Source of the DNA: Humidesulfovibrio mexicanus
Lineage (GTDB): Bacteria > Desulfobacterota > Desulfovibrionia > Desulfovibrionales > Desulfovibrionaceae
DNA length: 64,000 bases
Assembly (NCBI RefSeq): GCF_900188225.1
Contig: NZ_FZOC01000005.1
Span: 1-64,000 of the forward strand
Direction of reading: 5' to 3'
In this document: positions 51,843-61,139 of the stretch, piece after piece
How positions within the stretch are numbered: position 1 is the stretch's first letter
Layout: every line of letters starts with the position of its first letter
Translations under genes and position numbers: made by a program
The notes under the pieces: model-generated
What the model was told of the DNA's origin: nothing
Databases searched by the model: none
What the model saw: the letters and a program-made list of their open reading frames with translations, nothing else

Positions 51843-53036
51843 ATGGACTCGTGCATTTTCCCCGTGGATTCCGTCTTCATCGACGCGTTGCGGCGCGCCG
51901 TTGGGCCTGCGCCCGGTGATACGCCCGCCGACCGCGCCCAGGCCCTGCTGGCCGATGCCGCGCAGCTTGCGCAACTGTGTTCCGACTGTTTTTGGGCCAG
52001 CCTGGAGCAGGAGGAGGGCAGGCAGGTGCGCGGCGCCATCGCCTTGTGCTCGCCTTCGGCGTCGCTCTTGGCGCGCAGCTTTACCCGACCTGTGCCTGTC
52101 TCCGTCAAGAACCTGGTGGAGTTGCTAACGGCATCGCCGCGCAGCCCGCTGGCCGTGCATGGCGGTGCGGAGGGGCTGGAGGTCTGGGGCATCGTGGATT
52201 CCGAGCCGGAGGGCGGCACGCGGCTGCGCATTGCGGGCAACGGCAAGCTGCTGGCCTCGCGCGCCGGGCAGGTGCTCGCGCTTATGCACCAGGGCGAGGT
52301 GTCCATCCCCGTGGCCTCGGACGAGGCCTCGCTGGCGCAGCTTGTGGCGCGCACCCTGGGCATGGAGCGCGCCCTGGAGCAGCACGCCAATGTTCCGGGC
52401 AGGCTCATCCGCATCGTCAGCACCATGATCCGGCACGGGCACGGCGGCAGCCTCGTGCTCACCCTGCCGGAAGACGACTCCTGGCGCAGCGCTGTGAGCT
52501 TCCGCTTTTGTTTCGATGAAGCCAGCGCACGGGTGCTGTACGACTCGGTGCGCAATTTCGAGACCATGGCCGACGAGGCCAAGCGCGGCTATGACGACCT
52601 TGTTTCCGGGCGCACCGGCTGCGATTCGCTCATTACCCTGCGGGAACGCTTCGAGGCCGTGAGTTTCCTGCGCGGGCTGAGCGAATCGTTGTTCCGGCGT
52701 ATCGGCGAACTGGGGCTGGTGGACGGCGCGGTGGTGATGGACATGGAACTGCGGCTCTACGGCTTCGGGGCCAAGCTGCTGTACGGGCCGGAGGAGTTTG
52801 ACGTTGCGACGCTGGACGCGGTGACCGGGCGGCTGCGCAAGCATGTGCCCCTGGCGGAGCTGGGCGGAATGCGCCACCAGTCGGCTGCGCGCTTCGTCAA
52901 CGCCAACCGGGCCTGCGATGTGTTCGTGGCCTCGCAGGACGGGCGGCTGTCCATGTTCACCTGGGCGGATGTGCTGCAGGGCGTCGCCGTGGTGCAGCAT
53001 TTGGAACATTTCCTTTGGGAGCAGCAGGAAGGATAG
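51843..53036 (+). CDS. Diadenylate-cyclase-like protein (DACNV-type)
   Basis: A 397-residue protein. The C-terminal third carries the two DAC motifs: DGA at 294-296 (LVDGAVVMDMELRLYGFGA) and GMRHQSAAR at 342-350, followed by VFVASQDGRLSMF. Canonical cyclases have RHRAA, so the second arginine and first alanine differ (RHQSA), which may alter or abolish activity. The N-terminal region (about 20-240) resembles the DACNV sensor type. It could make c-di-AMP or a related signal, or act as an inactive sensor. No partner gene is adjacent. Confidence 0.72.
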   Translation: MDSCIFPVDSVFIDALRRAVGPAPGDTPADRAQALLADAAQLAQLCSDCFWASLEQEEGRQVRGAIALCSPSASLLARSFTRPVPVSVKNLVELLTASPRSPLAVHGGAEGLEVWGIVDSEPEGGTRLRIAGNGKLLASRAGQVLALMHQGEVSIPVASDEASLAQLVARTLGMERALEQHANVPGRLIRIVSTMIRHGHGGSLVLTLPEDDSWRSAVSFRFCFDEASARVLYDSVRNFETMADEAKRGYDDLVSGRTGCDSLITLRERFEAVSFLRGLSESLFRRIGELGLVDGAVVMDMELRLYGFGAKLLYGPEEFDVATLDAVTGRLRKHVPLAELGGMRHQSAARFVNANRACDVFVASQDGRLSMFTWADVLQGVAVVQHLEHFLWEQQEG

Positions 53037-53292
53037 CGGGCGTGCCTGGACAGGGAAGCGCCCGGTTTCCGCCTTGCTGGAGGGCGCAACGGTGGAAGGG
53101 CGCTTTCTGTCGAGCCAGCACGCCTCACTGCATTTCAGGACAGGGGAACATGAGATGACATCATCAGTGGACGGGGGGAGCGGAACACTCTCCATGTTCC
53201 GCCTTAGGGGCGCATAGCCTCGCTGCGGGCCGCCCTCCGCACGGGGCCTGGTATGCCCCACGTGCGCCCCTCGGCGTGTGGTGTGAAGGCCG
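53037..53292. other. Convergent intergenic region with inverted repeats
   Basis: AGGGGCGCA at 53206-53214 and TGCGCCCCT at 53263-53271 flank a GC-rich segment, and GGAACA/TGTTCC forms a small hairpin at 53182-53200. It lies between convergent genes and may act as a bidirectional terminator. No gene is supported. Confidence 0.4.
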
Positions 53293-54471
53293 CTAGTCGA
53301 AGACGGATGTGATGGACTGCCAGAACGAGGCGAAGTTCGGCACGTCCAGGCTGGGGTCCAGCCGCTTGGCCGTGGCGCCATCGGCCACGGCGCGCTCGTT
53401 TTCGCCCAGCTTCTTGAAGGCGTAGGCCCGCTTGAGGTAGGCCTGGGCGTTTTTGGGCCGCAGCTCGATGGCCGCGCTGTAGTCGCGCACGGCGTTGCGG
53501 TGCTGCTCCAGGGCGAAGTAGGCGTCGCCCCGGTCCAGGTGGGCCTGCACATTGCGGGGATCGGCCTTGAGGGCCAGGTCGCCGTCCTGCACGGCGTAGC
53601 CGTACTGCTTCATGGCGAAGAACACCCTGCCGCGGCCCAGCAGGGCCTCCACGTCGTCGGGCTTGTGGGCCAGGACGCGCCCGTAGTCCGCCACGGCGCG
53701 GTCATACTCCTTCAGGCGCGCCAAACCCACGGCCCGGCTCAAATAGGTTTGCCGATCAGCGGGACCAAGGGCCAGCATGGCATCATAGTCGGCCAGGGCC
53801 TCTTCCTTGCGGTCCAAGGCGGCCAGCACGCCGCCGCGCAGCCCCAGGACCACGGCGTTTTTCGGATTGGCGGACAGGATCTCGTTCAGGTCGGCCAGGG
53901 CTTCCTCATGCTTCCCCAGGGCCTCCAGGGCCTTGGCCCGCATCAGGCGCGCTTCGGCGAAGCCGGGCAGCAGGGACAGGGCCTGGGAGCAGTCCTCCAC
54001 GGCCGGGGCGGCTTGGCCCATGCGCCAAAAAAGTCCGCAGCGGCGGTAGAACGCGGCCGGAAATTTCGGCTCGGCCTCCACGGCCCTGCCGTAACATTTG
54101 AGGGCTTCATCCCGCCGGCCGCCCTCCTCGTGGACGATGGCCAGATTGTACCAGGCCTGGGCGAGCTTTGGCGCCAGGCGCAGGGCCTGCTGGAAATCGG
54201 CCATGGCTGCGGCGGCGTCATGGCGGGCATAGTGGATCTGTCCGCGATTGTTCAGCACGGAGGCGGAAATCTCCGGCGGAAGGCCTGGCGACTGGAGGCA
54301 GCGGGTGAGGAGGTCCAGCTGCGTCTGGGCCGGGGCGCGGGCGTCCATGGCGCTTTGGGCGTCCAGGCAGGCCTGCGGCGCGCCCTGCGCCAGGGCCGCC
54401 TGGACATGCAGGCCGCACACCCCGGCGAAAAAAAACGTGGCGCAAATGGTCCGAACATGTCGCGTGAACAT
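53293..54471 (-). CDS. Exported TPR-repeat protein
   Basis: A 392-residue protein with a signal peptide (about 1-29, ending ALAQG) and about nine consecutive TPR units from 70 onward (RGQIHYARHDAAAAMADFQQ, YNLAIVHEEGGRRDEALKCY, RAKALEALGKHEEALADLNE, LDRGDAYFALEQHRNAVRDY and more). It would be a periplasmic scaffold. GGGGGAG lies eight bases before the ATG. The target is unknown. Confidence 0.87.
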   Translation of the reverse strand: MFTRHVRTICATFFFAGVCGLHVQAALAQGAPQACLDAQSAMDARAPAQTQLDLLTRCLQSPGLPPEISASVLNNRGQIHYARHDAAAAMADFQQALRLAPKLAQAWYNLAIVHEEGGRRDEALKCYGRAVEAEPKFPAAFYRRCGLFWRMGQAAPAVEDCSQALSLLPGFAEARLMRAKALEALGKHEEALADLNEILSANPKNAVVLGLRGGVLAALDRKEEALADYDAMLALGPADRQTYLSRAVGLARLKEYDRAVADYGRVLAHKPDDVEALLGRGRVFFAMKQYGYAVQDGDLALKADPRNVQAHLDRGDAYFALEQHRNAVRDYSAAIELRPKNAQAYLKRAYAFKKLGENERAVADGATAKRLDPSLDVPNFASFWQSITSVFD

Positions 54472-54559
54472 GGCGTTGTCTCCCCCAGTGCGTGTCCGTT
54501 CCCGGGCAGGATAGCAGACAGCCCCATGGGCCGCAACGCGCCGCCGCGCCGAGGACGAG

Positions 54560-54590
54560 AAAAGGCCCGGACGTTCGTGCCGTCCGGGCC
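54560..54590 (-). terminator. Intrinsic terminator of the YXWGXW-type gene
   Basis: GGCCCGGACG-TTCGTGC-CGTCCGGGCC is a perfect 10-bp stem. Read leftward it is followed by TTTT. It lies 22 bases after the stop of the gene at 54612-55022. Confidence 0.82.
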
Positions 54591-54611
54591 TGCGAAGACG
54601 TTGCGCGTGGT

Positions 54612-55022
54612 CTAGTCGCGGTGGTGCTTCCTGTGCCCGTGCCCGTTGCCATGGCGGCCGTGGTCGCGGTCGTGGTCATCGCGGTCATGGTCGCGGTGGT
54701 GGTATTCCCGATCCGGGGCCCAGCCCCCGGCCACATAGCGGTAGTATGGCCCGCGGCGTTCCCAGCGGGCGGGTTCCCAGCGCTGGCCTGGCCGCGCCTT
54801 GATCCAGCGGCCGTCGGCCCAGTGGTGGCGTCCGCCCTCCCAGTACCAGGTTCCGGGCACCCAGACCCAGCCGGGCCGGTGCTTGTGAACCCGCTCCACG
54901 CGCGGCGGGGGCGGGGCGTCGGAGATGGTGACGCTGACCGAAAGCTGCGCCAAGGCTGGGGTGGCGTACAGGCCGATGCAGAGTGCGGCGGCGAGGAGGG
55001 GGGCGAGGGCTCTGCTGTTCAT
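54612..55022 (-). CDS. Exported YXWGXW-type protein with His/Asp-rich tail
   Basis: A 136-residue protein. The signal peptide is about 1-25 (LAPLLAAALCIGLYATPALA). It contains PGWVWVPGTWYWEGGRHHWA, GQRWEPARWERRGPYYRYVA and GGWAPD, the WxxGxW repeat pattern of YXWGXW proteins. The C-terminus from about 106 is almost only His, Asp, Arg and Gly (YHHRDHDRDDHDRDHGRHGN), which may bind metal. Function unknown. AAGGAG lies six bases before the ATG. Confidence 0.82.
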   Translation of the reverse strand: MNSRALAPLLAAALCIGLYATPALAQLSVSVTISDAPPPPRVERVHKHRPGWVWVPGTWYWEGGRHHWADGRWIKARPGQRWEPARWERRGPYYRYVAGGWAPDREYHHRDHDRDDHDRDHGRHGNGHGHRKHHRD

Positions 55023-55257
55023 TTCGTGCTCCTTTGGAAGCGCCGGGCGAACCCGGCCGTGCGTTTTCGTCATGCCCGCCGGGTCATCCGGCGGATGCTG
55101 TTCGGAAGAAAAGCATTCCCCATGCCAGCGTGTAACGCGCCAGAATCAAACGCTGTTTAAAATATTGAACGGGCCGGGCATGTTTCCGGTGTGCAAGACC
55201 GCGACAGGGGTGCGCAAAAACCGTCGAAAAACGGGCGGATGCGGTCTGCCGCGGGCG

Positions 55258-55287
55258 CAAAAAAAGGCCGGGGCCGGCCCGGCCTTT
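55258..55287 (-). terminator. Intrinsic terminator of gpsA
   Basis: Read leftward, AAGGCCGGGCC and GGCCCCGGCC pair and are followed by TTTTTTT. It lies 24 bases beyond the gpsA stop. Confidence 0.85.
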
Positions 55288-55310
55288 CGAATGTGGCGGG
55301 GGAGTGCGGC

Positions 55311-56303
55311 CTATTCGTCCTTGAGCTCGCGGGTCATGAGGTCGCGCACGGCCTGGGCCGGGTCCTTGTCCTCGTACAGGATGCGGTAGACCTGTTCGGT
55401 GAGCGGCAGCTCCACGCCCAGCTTGCGGGAGAGCTGGAACACGCTTTGCGTGGTGCGCACGCCCTCGGCCACGGTCTTGGTCTCGGCCAGAATGTCGGCC
55501 AGCTTGCGGCCTTGACCGAGCTTCATGCCCACTGTGCGGTTTCTGGAGAGGTCGCCCGTGCAGGTGAGCACCAGGTCGCCCATGCCCGAAAGGCCCATGA
55601 AGGTCTTGGGCTTGGCGCCCATGACCTTGCCCAGGCGGCTCATTTCGGCCAGGCCACGGGTGATGAGCGCGGCCCGCGCGTCGTGGCCGAAGCCCAGGCC
55701 GTCGGCGATGCCAGCGCCGATGGCCATGACGTTCTTGAGCGCCCCGCCAAGCTCCACGCCCAGGAAGTCCGGGTTGGTGTACACGCGGAAGGTCTCGGTG
55801 GAGAACAGCGCCTGCAGCTCGCGGCCCAGCTTCTTGTCCGCGCAGCCCAGGCTGACGGTGGTGGGCATTCCCAGGCTCACCTCCTTGGCGAAGCTGGGGC
55901 CGGAGAGGGCGGCGTAGCGAGGGGAAAGGCCGTCCAGGGCCTCGGCCACCACTTGGCTCATGGGTGCGAGGGTGCCGTTTTCGATGCCCTTGCTGGCGCA
56001 GACCATCACCGGCCGTTTGGGCAGGATGTCGCGGAAGCTGGTGAGGCTGGCGCGCATGAACTGGCTGGGCACCACCAGCAAAAACACCTTGGCCCCGGCG
56101 AAGGCGCGGGCCGGGTTCGCGTGCAGCTGCAGGTCCGGGCAGAGCTGGATGTCCGGCAGGAACCAGGTGTTGCGGCCCGTTTCCTTCATTTCCGCCAGCA
56201 GTTCGGGTTCGCGCACCCAGAGGGTGGTGGGAACGCCTTTTTTCGCCAGCAGGTCGGCCAGGGTGGTGCCCCAGCTCCCAGCGCCGATGACGGCGGTCTT
56301 CAT
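55311..56303 (-). CDS. gpsA: Glycerol-3-phosphate dehydrogenase [NAD(P)+]
   Basis: A 330-residue enzyme reducing dihydroxyacetone phosphate to sn-glycerol 3-phosphate for phospholipids. It has the Rossmann GAGSWGTTLADLLAKKG, VPSQFMRASL, the ALSGPSFAKEVSLGMPTTVS block, the catalytic lysine in GVELGGALKNVMAIGAGIAD, and the C-terminal LTCTGDLSRNRTVGMKLGQG. AAGGAG lies eight bases before the ATG. Confidence 0.97.
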   Translation of the reverse strand: MKTAVIGAGSWGTTLADLLAKKGVPTTLWVREPELLAEMKETGRNTWFLPDIQLCPDLQLHANPARAFAGAKVFLLVVPSQFMRASLTSFRDILPKRPVMVCASKGIENGTLAPMSQVVAEALDGLSPRYAALSGPSFAKEVSLGMPTTVSLGCADKKLGRELQALFSTETFRVYTNPDFLGVELGGALKNVMAIGAGIADGLGFGHDARAALITRGLAEMSRLGKVMGAKPKTFMGLSGMGDLVLTCTGDLSRNRTVGMKLGQGRKLADILAETKTVAEGVRTTQSVFQLSRKLGVELPLTEQVYRILYEDKDPAQAVRDLMTRELKDE

Positions 56304-56515
56304 GCGTCGCGCTCCTTGTCAGGGGGATTGCCGCATGTGCGCGGCGGGCGGGCGGCAAAGGCCCGATGTGCGCCCTCATACCCGCTGGCGCGGGGGGTGG
56401 CAAGCCCCGCATCAGTCCCGCACCCGGCCCGAGTTGCAAGGCCGCGCGGCCTCGGATACAAGAACCCCTCCCGCGCCATGCGGGCGAATGCGCACCACAA
56501 CCAAGCGAGCACGCC

Positions 56516-57004
56516 ATGAGCCATGCCCCAGCCCCCCAGTTCACCGAGGCCGAACGCCGCATCCTGGCCCTGGCCGGGACGGACCTGCCCGACTCGCCCA
56601 CGCCCTATGCCGACATTGCGGCCCAGGCCGGAGCGACCGAGGCCGAGGTGCTGGCGCTCATCGCGCGGCTGAAGGAAGAAGGGATCATCCGCCGCTTCGG
56701 GGCCACCTTGCGCCACCAGAAGGCGGGCTACTGGCACAACGCCATGGTCGCCTGGCGCGTGGACGACGAGGCCGAGGCCCTGCGCGTGGGCGAGCTCATG
56801 GCCCAACGGCCCGAGATCAGCCATTGCTACATCCGCCGCACCTACCCCCAGTGGCGCTACAACCTCTATACCATGATCCACGGCAAGAATCCCGGCGACA
56901 CCGCGCGCGTGGTGGAGGAGCTGGAACGCCAGACCGGCGTGGCCGACCACCAGACCCTGGCCTCGCTCCGCGAGCTCAAGAAAACCTCCATGCGCTACTT
57001 CTAG
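56516..57004 (+). CDS. ahbB: Siroheme decarboxylase subunit (AhbB-like)
   Basis: A 162-residue Lrp/AsnC-type protein of the siroheme decarboxylase family. The N-terminal winged helix (TEAERRILALAGTDLPDSPT, TEAEVLALIARLKEEGIIRR) is followed by the catalytic half with FGATLRHQKAGYWHNAMVAW and CYIRRTYPQWRYNLYTMIHG. It decarboxylates siroheme to didecarboxysiroheme on the alternative heme pathway. The B assignment over A is by sequence feel. It is 33 bases upstream of hemL, which fits a tetrapyrrole operon. The other subunit is not in the window. Confidence 0.87.
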   Translation: MSHAPAPQFTEAERRILALAGTDLPDSPTPYADIAAQAGATEAEVLALIARLKEEGIIRRFGATLRHQKAGYWHNAMVAWRVDDEAEALRVGELMAQRPEISHCYIRRTYPQWRYNLYTMIHGKNPGDTARVVEELERQTGVADHQTLASLRELKKTSMRYF

Positions 57005-57037
57005 CCCCCAAGACACACAGCAAAGGGAGAATCCACC

Positions 57038-58309
57038 ATGACCAGCACGTCACAAGCCTATTTCGAACGCGCCCAGAACATTCTGCCCGGCGGCGTGAAC
57101 AGCCCGGTGCGCGCGTGCAAGAGCGTGGGCTGCGAGCCGGTGTTCATCGACCGCGCGGCGGGAAGCCGCATGTGGAGCGTGGACGGAGAGGAGTTCATCG
57201 ACTACGTCATGAGCTGGGGGCCGATGCTCCTGGGCCATGCGGACAAGGCCGTGGAAGAGGCGGCCGTGGCCGCGGCGCGCAAGGGCGCCAGTTTTGGCGC
57301 GCCCTGTCCGGCGGAGGTGGAGCTGGGCGAGCTGATCCGCGAGATCATGCCCGGCATGGAGCTGCTGCGCATGGTCAGCTCCGGCACGGAGGCCACCATG
57401 AGCGCCGTGCGCCTGGCGCGCGGCTTCACCGGCCGGGCCAAGGTGCTGAAGTTCGACGGCTGCTACCACGGCCATAGCGACGGCTTTCTGGTGAGCGCGG
57501 GCAGCGGCGTGGCCACCCTGTGCATTCCCGGCACCCCCGGCGTTCCCGACGCCATCGCCGGGCTTACCCTGCTGGCCCCCTACAACGATCTGGCCGGAGT
57601 CGAAGCCCAGTTCCAGGCCCATGGCGGCGACATCGCCTGCGTCATCGTGGAGCCCGTGGCGGGCAACGTGGGGCTTATTCCGCCTGCGCCGGGCTTCCTT
57701 GAGGGCCTGCGCGAGATTTGCACCCGCCACGGCGCGCTCTTGATCTTCGACGAGGTCATTTCCGGCTTCCGCGCGGCCCTTGGCGGCGCGCAGCAGCGCT
57801 TCGGCGTGCGCCCGGACCTGACCACCCTGGGCAAGATCATCGGCGGCGGCTTCCCCGTGGGCTGCTATGGCGGCAGGAAGGAGATCATGGCCCACATTGC
57901 GCCCAGCGGGCCGGTGTACCAGGCGGGCACGCTTTCCGGCAATCCCGTGGCCATGGCCGCTGGCCTCGCCACCCTGAAGCGTCTCGCCGCCCAGGATTAC
58001 GCCGCCCTGGAGCGCCGGACGGCCGCGTTCGCCGGGGAGCTGGCGGACATCCTGCGCGCCAAGGGGAGGGACATCGTGCTGAACCAGCTGGCCAGCATGT
58101 TCACCCTCTTTTTCACCAAGACCCCGGTGACGGACTACGCCACGGCCAAGACCTCCGACAATGCGGCCTACGGCGAGTTCTACCGGCAGATGCGCGCGCA
58201 TGGCGTCAACCTTGCGCCTTCGGGCTTCGAATGCGCCTTCACCTCCTTCGCCCACAGCGATGCGGACCTGGAGGCGACCCTTAAAGCGGCGCGCGCAGTG
58301 CAGATTTAA
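57038..58309 (+). CDS. hemL: Glutamate-1-semialdehyde 2,1-aminomutase
   Basis: A 423-residue PLP enzyme making 5-aminolevulinate in the C5 pathway. It has [72 protein letters not shown], and the PLP lysine Lys 266 in [20 protein letters not shown] precedes the start. It pairs with ahbB for heme and siroheme supply. A perfect terminator follows at 58382. Confidence 0.97.
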   Translation: MTSTSQAYFERAQNILPGGVNSPVRACKSVGCEPVFIDRAAGSRMWSVDGEEFIDYVMSWGPMLLGHADKAVEEAAVAAARKGASFGAPCPAEVELGELIREIMPGMELLRMVSSGTEATMSAVRLARGFTGRAKVLKFDGCYHGHSDGFLVSAGSGVATLCIPGTPGVPDAIAGLTLLAPYNDLAGVEAQFQAHGGDIACVIVEPVAGNVGLIPPAPGFLEGLREICTRHGALLIFDEVISGFRAALGGAQQRFGVRPDLTTLGKIIGGGFPVGCYGGRKEIMAHIAPSGPVYQAGTLSGNPVAMAAGLATLKRLAAQDYAALERRTAAFAGELADILRAKGRDIVLNQLASMFTLFFTKTPVTDYATAKTSDNAAYGEFYRQMRAHGVNLAPSGFECAFTSFAHSDADLEATLKAARAVQI

Positions 58310-59328
58310 GACAGGCGCGGCAGCCTGAGCCGCCAGAGGATGTCGGCGCGCACATGCGCCAACACTTGGCACAATCCCTGGGAGCCCGCTTCGGCGGGCT
58401 CTTTTTTGCGCCGGGCGGGCAGGGCCGGGTCGTCGCCGAAACTGGCGCGGCTGAATGCATCGCAGCGCCCTGCCAGCACCTGCCGCTGCATCTGCTCCGT
58501 AATGTCCGCGCAAAAGCCTTCCCAGGCGGTCATGCGCCCCTGCCCATCGCGCTGGGCGCGCAGGTTCAGCGAAATCCACGCCACCCCGCCATCGGCCGTG
58601 CGCAGGGCCAGGGCATACAGCTGGATGGCCTCCACGCGGTCGAGCACGCGCAGCATGGCCCCATGCTCCTCCGCGCCCTCAAGGCATTGCTCGCGGAAGC
58701 TGCTGAACCGTTGCAGCAGCAGCTCAGGGCTTTGGAACCCGCACAGCTCGGCGTACTGGCGGTTCACCTCCAGGTAGCGGCCGGAGCAATCGGCGCGGAA
58801 CACGCCCACCTGCCCCAGACCGCACAGCTCCAGCAGTTCGTCGCGGGCGCGCCGTTCCTCGGTCACGTCCGCGATGAGCCCGTAGCCCACCACGTTGCCC
58901 CGGCCATCGGGGTGGGGCAGCAGGCAGCTGCGCAGCCAGCGCTGGCCGCCTTCCTGCGGCAGGATGCGATACTCCTGTTGCCAGGGGCTGAGGGTGCGCG
59001 CGCTGTGCATCATGGACACCAGCACGCGGTCGAAGTCTTCCGGATGCACCATGTGGAACAGCGGGGTCGTGTCGCGGTGAACGGCCTCAAGCGACATGCT
59101 GTGCACGGATTCGAAGCTTCCGCTGGCGAAAGGCAGGCAGGCGCGGCCGCCGGAGTCGAGCGTGAAGCGGATCAGGGCGCAGGCCCAGCCGGGAATCAGC
59201 TTGCGCAGGCATGTGGAAAGGTCTGGGCAGGCTTCGCCACAGGCTGCGTGCTCGGGCCGTGCGGCGCAGCCCCGCGGCCGACGCCTGCCGCCACAGGCGG
59301 CCAGGGTCTCTTGGGGGGTGGTGCTCAT
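58306..59328 (-). CDS. PAS-domain sensory protein without a recognised output domain
   Basis: A 340-residue protein with two PAS/PAC units at about 60-160 ([40 protein letters not shown]) and 165-290 ([42 protein letters not shown]). No kinase, GGDEF or methyl-accepting domain follows. The N-terminus is Cys-rich ([20 protein letters not shown]). The ATG at 59328 has GGAG five bases upstream. The last 30 or so residues ([13 protein letters not shown] and onward) are the hemL terminator read backward, so the natural 3' end may have been lost. Confidence 0.75.
   Translation of the reverse strand: MSTTPQETLAACGGRRRPRGCAARPEHAACGEACPDLSTCLRKLIPGWACALIRFTLDSGGRACLPFASGSFESVHSMSLEAVHRDTTPLFHMVHPEDFDRVLVSMMHSARTLSPWQQEYRILPQEGGQRWLRSCLLPHPDGRGNVVGYGLIADVTEERRARDELLELCGLGQVGVFRADCSGRYLEVNRQYAELCGFQSPELLLQRFSSFREQCLEGAEEHGAMLRVLDRVEAIQLYALALRTADGGVAWISLNLRAQRDGQGRMTAWEGFCADITEQMQRQVLAGRCDAFSRASFGDDPALPARRKKEPAEAGSQGLCQVLAHVRADILWRLRLPRLS
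58382..58407 (+). terminator. Intrinsic terminator of hemL
   Basis: GAGCCCGC-TTCG-GCGGGCTC-TTTTTT: a perfect 8-bp stem with a stable TTCG loop and a T-run, 72 bases after the hemL stop. It lies inside the 3' end of the convergent PAS-protein frame. Confidence 0.93.
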
Positions 59329-59614
59329 GGAATCTCCGGGGCGGGCGCCAAGTCTGGGCGGCGGGGCCTTGGGTCGGCGCCGACGCTGAATTGGGGGGGA
59401 GCGCTCGCTCACGATGGAGGGTATATAAATATTGCGGACTATGCAACGCTTCCCCAATATTCCGTCACCACAAATCCCCTCTGGGTCCGGGGAGAATTCG
59501 GGGAGGTCATGGCTCCCCCCCTTGGCGAAAGCGGCGATCAAGGGTAAGACCATGCTTCAGGTTGACGATATCTTACTTATGTATACGTATAACACGACAC
59601 AGAGGGCACGCCCA
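59329..59614. promoter_or_regulatory. Divergent promoter region of the PAS and CI-like regulator genes
   Basis: The region turns AT-rich at 59410-59460 and 59560-59595, unlike the rest of the chromosome here. TTGACG (59562-59567) and the palindrome TATACGTATA (59582-59591), overlapping GTATAC, lie just upstream of the regulator's GTG. They may form a self-regulated promoter. Confidence 0.5.
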
Positions 59615-60025
59615 GTGAGCGCAGCACCAGATTCCTTTTCCCCGGACGCCTTCGTGGAGCGCCTGCTCCAGATGCGCAAGGCCACCGGCCGTACCGGGGC
59701 CAACATCGCCCGCCTGGGCGAGATCACCAAGCAGACCTTTTCCGGCTATCTGCACACCGGGCGTTTGCCCTCGGCCTGTGTGCTCGCCAACTGGGTATTT
59801 CGCCTGGGAATCAACGCCAACTGGCTGCTGACCGGCGAGGGGCCCATGTTTCTGGAACAGGCGCACCGCCTTGACGATCCCCTGTTGCGCCGCCTTGGCG
59901 AGCATGTGGCCGCATTGCGCCAGGAGGGAGCCGACGAGGCGGGCATTGTCCGTTCGCTCATGGAGATGCTTGAGGCGGAGCAGGGAGGAGAGGCCGAACG
60001 CCTCGGACAGGCGCTGGCGGAGTAA
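59615..60025 (+). CDS. CI-repressor-like HTH regulator
   Basis: A 136-residue protein with a phage CI-type HTH (FVERLLQMRKATGRTGANIA, LGEITKQTFSGYLHTGRLPS, WVFRLGINANWLLTGEGPMF at about 62-82) and a helical C-terminus of about 50 residues. The GTG at 59615 is preferred. Longer readings from 59552 would run through the AT-rich promoter-like palindrome. It is not near other phage genes, so it is probably a domesticated host regulator. Confidence 0.78.
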   Translation: MSAAPDSFSPDAFVERLLQMRKATGRTGANIARLGEITKQTFSGYLHTGRLPSACVLANWVFRLGINANWLLTGEGPMFLEQAHRLDDPLLRRLGEHVAALRQEGADEAGIVRSLMEMLEAEQGGEAERLGQALAE

Positions 60026-60144
60026 GCCGACGAACGTGCCCGCGTCCGGCCTGGTGGGGTTCGGGCCGGGAGGCGTGCGCAACGCAAACCGCTGCGCAAC
60101 GGCGGCGGCGCGTGGCGAAAGGGCGGGAGCCGCCTGGAGCGGCG

Positions 60145-60519
60145 CTAGGACTGGCAGTCGCGTTTTTCGCCGTCGCAGCGTCCGTCGCAGACGGTTTTCT
60201 TGTCTTTGAGCGCGCCTTCGAGCCAGGCCTGCACGGCTTCGGCCACATCGCCTTTTGCGCCCCGATACACCCGTATGCCCGCCTCCTTGAGACGTTCCGC
60301 CGCGCCTTCGCCCATGTTTCCGGCCACCAGCACCGTGACCCCCCGCTCCACAAGCACGGGGATGAGATTGGACTTGCAGCCGCAGGACGGCGGCGGGGCG
60401 AAGCGTTCCTGCCCCACCACGGCCTTGTCGTCGTTGATGCTGTAGATGGTGAAGGACTCGCACTGGCCGAAGTGCTCGTCCACCTGGCCTGCGCATGTGG
60501 GCACGGCGATCTTGATCAT
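60145..60519 (-). CDS. NifX/NifB-type iron-molybdenum cofactor-binding protein
   Basis: A 124-residue protein of the dinitrogenase FeMo-cofactor family: AVPTCAGQVDEHFGQCESFT, a CGCKSNLIPVLVERGVTVLV core and GNMGEGAAERLKEAGIRVYR. Extra cysteines at the C-terminus (VCDGRCDGEKRDC) may bind metal. Proteins like this occur in anaerobes without nitrogenase and are linked to metal-cluster handling. AAGGAG precedes the start. It lies one base after the DUF134 gene. Confidence 0.88.
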   Translation of the reverse strand: MIKIAVPTCAGQVDEHFGQCESFTIYSINDDKAVVGQERFAPPPSCGCKSNLIPVLVERGVTVLVAGNMGEGAAERLKEAGIRVYRGAKGDVAEAVQAWLEGALKDKKTVCDGRCDGEKRDCQS

Positions 60520-60520
60520 G

Positions 60521-61003
60521 TCAGCGCTCCTTTTTTGGGGGGCAGGATTGTTTTTTTCGTGCGCCCTGGGCGACGGGTCCGGGGCCTTGGCGGCGCTTGC
60601 GGCGGAAGCTCCGGTTTCCACAGCCGGGGCAGTCCTCCGGCCAGCCGTCGGCGCAGGGCACAGGCCCAAAATACCCGCAGTCCGGGCAGAGAAACTCGCG
60701 CGGCGGGAGCTTTTCCGCATCGTCCTGGGGGATTTCGATGCGCAGCGCCAGGCCCAGCACCAGGGCGCGGGCGATCTTGGCCCGCGCAGCGCCTACCGTG
60801 CGGCCGAAGGTCTGGCGCGAAACGCCCATGCGCGCGGCCGCGTCCTCCTGGTACAGGCCCTCAAGGTCGGCAAGGCGCACCGCCTCGTACTCCTCCAGGG
60901 CGAGGCGCACCTGCTCCAGGCCTTCCAGCGGGGTGCCCGCAGGCTTGAACACCCGGCAGGTCGGGGCCGCGCCGATGCGGCGACAGCAGCGTGGTCTGGG
61001 CAT
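60521..61003 (-). CDS. DUF134 predicted DNA-binding protein with zinc ribbon
   Basis: A 160-residue UPF0251/DUF134 protein. The N-terminal PRPRCCRRIGAAPTCRVFKP is followed by an HTH (about 40-85: EEYEAVRLADLEGLYQEDAA, RMGVSRQTFGRTVGAARAKI). A C-terminal CPDCGYF...CPGCGN pair forms a zinc ribbon. It probably controls the NifX-like gene next to it. That pairing is recurrent in sulfate reducers. Confidence 0.88.
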   Translation of the reverse strand: MPRPRCCRRIGAAPTCRVFKPAGTPLEGLEQVRLALEEYEAVRLADLEGLYQEDAAARMGVSRQTFGRTVGAARAKIARALVLGLALRIEIPQDDAEKLPPREFLCPDCGYFGPVPCADGWPEDCPGCGNRSFRRKRRQGPGPVAQGARKKQSCPPKKER

Positions 61004-61139
61004 TTCCTCCTCCGTTCTTGCCGGATTATGGGCATATGCTCAAAACGTCAAGAGGGTGGACGCAACAATGCCCCCGCCCGGCGTTGGCGCAGCCGGACGG
61101 GGGGCGGTTGGAGCATGTTGACGCTGCCCCGGCCAGTGG

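Noticed and set aside
49172-52582. A 1136-residue open frame on the minus strand
   Set aside because: It is antisense to dsrC, hypD, hypE and the DAC-like gene, all well supported. It has no motif and is Gly/His/Ala-biased.
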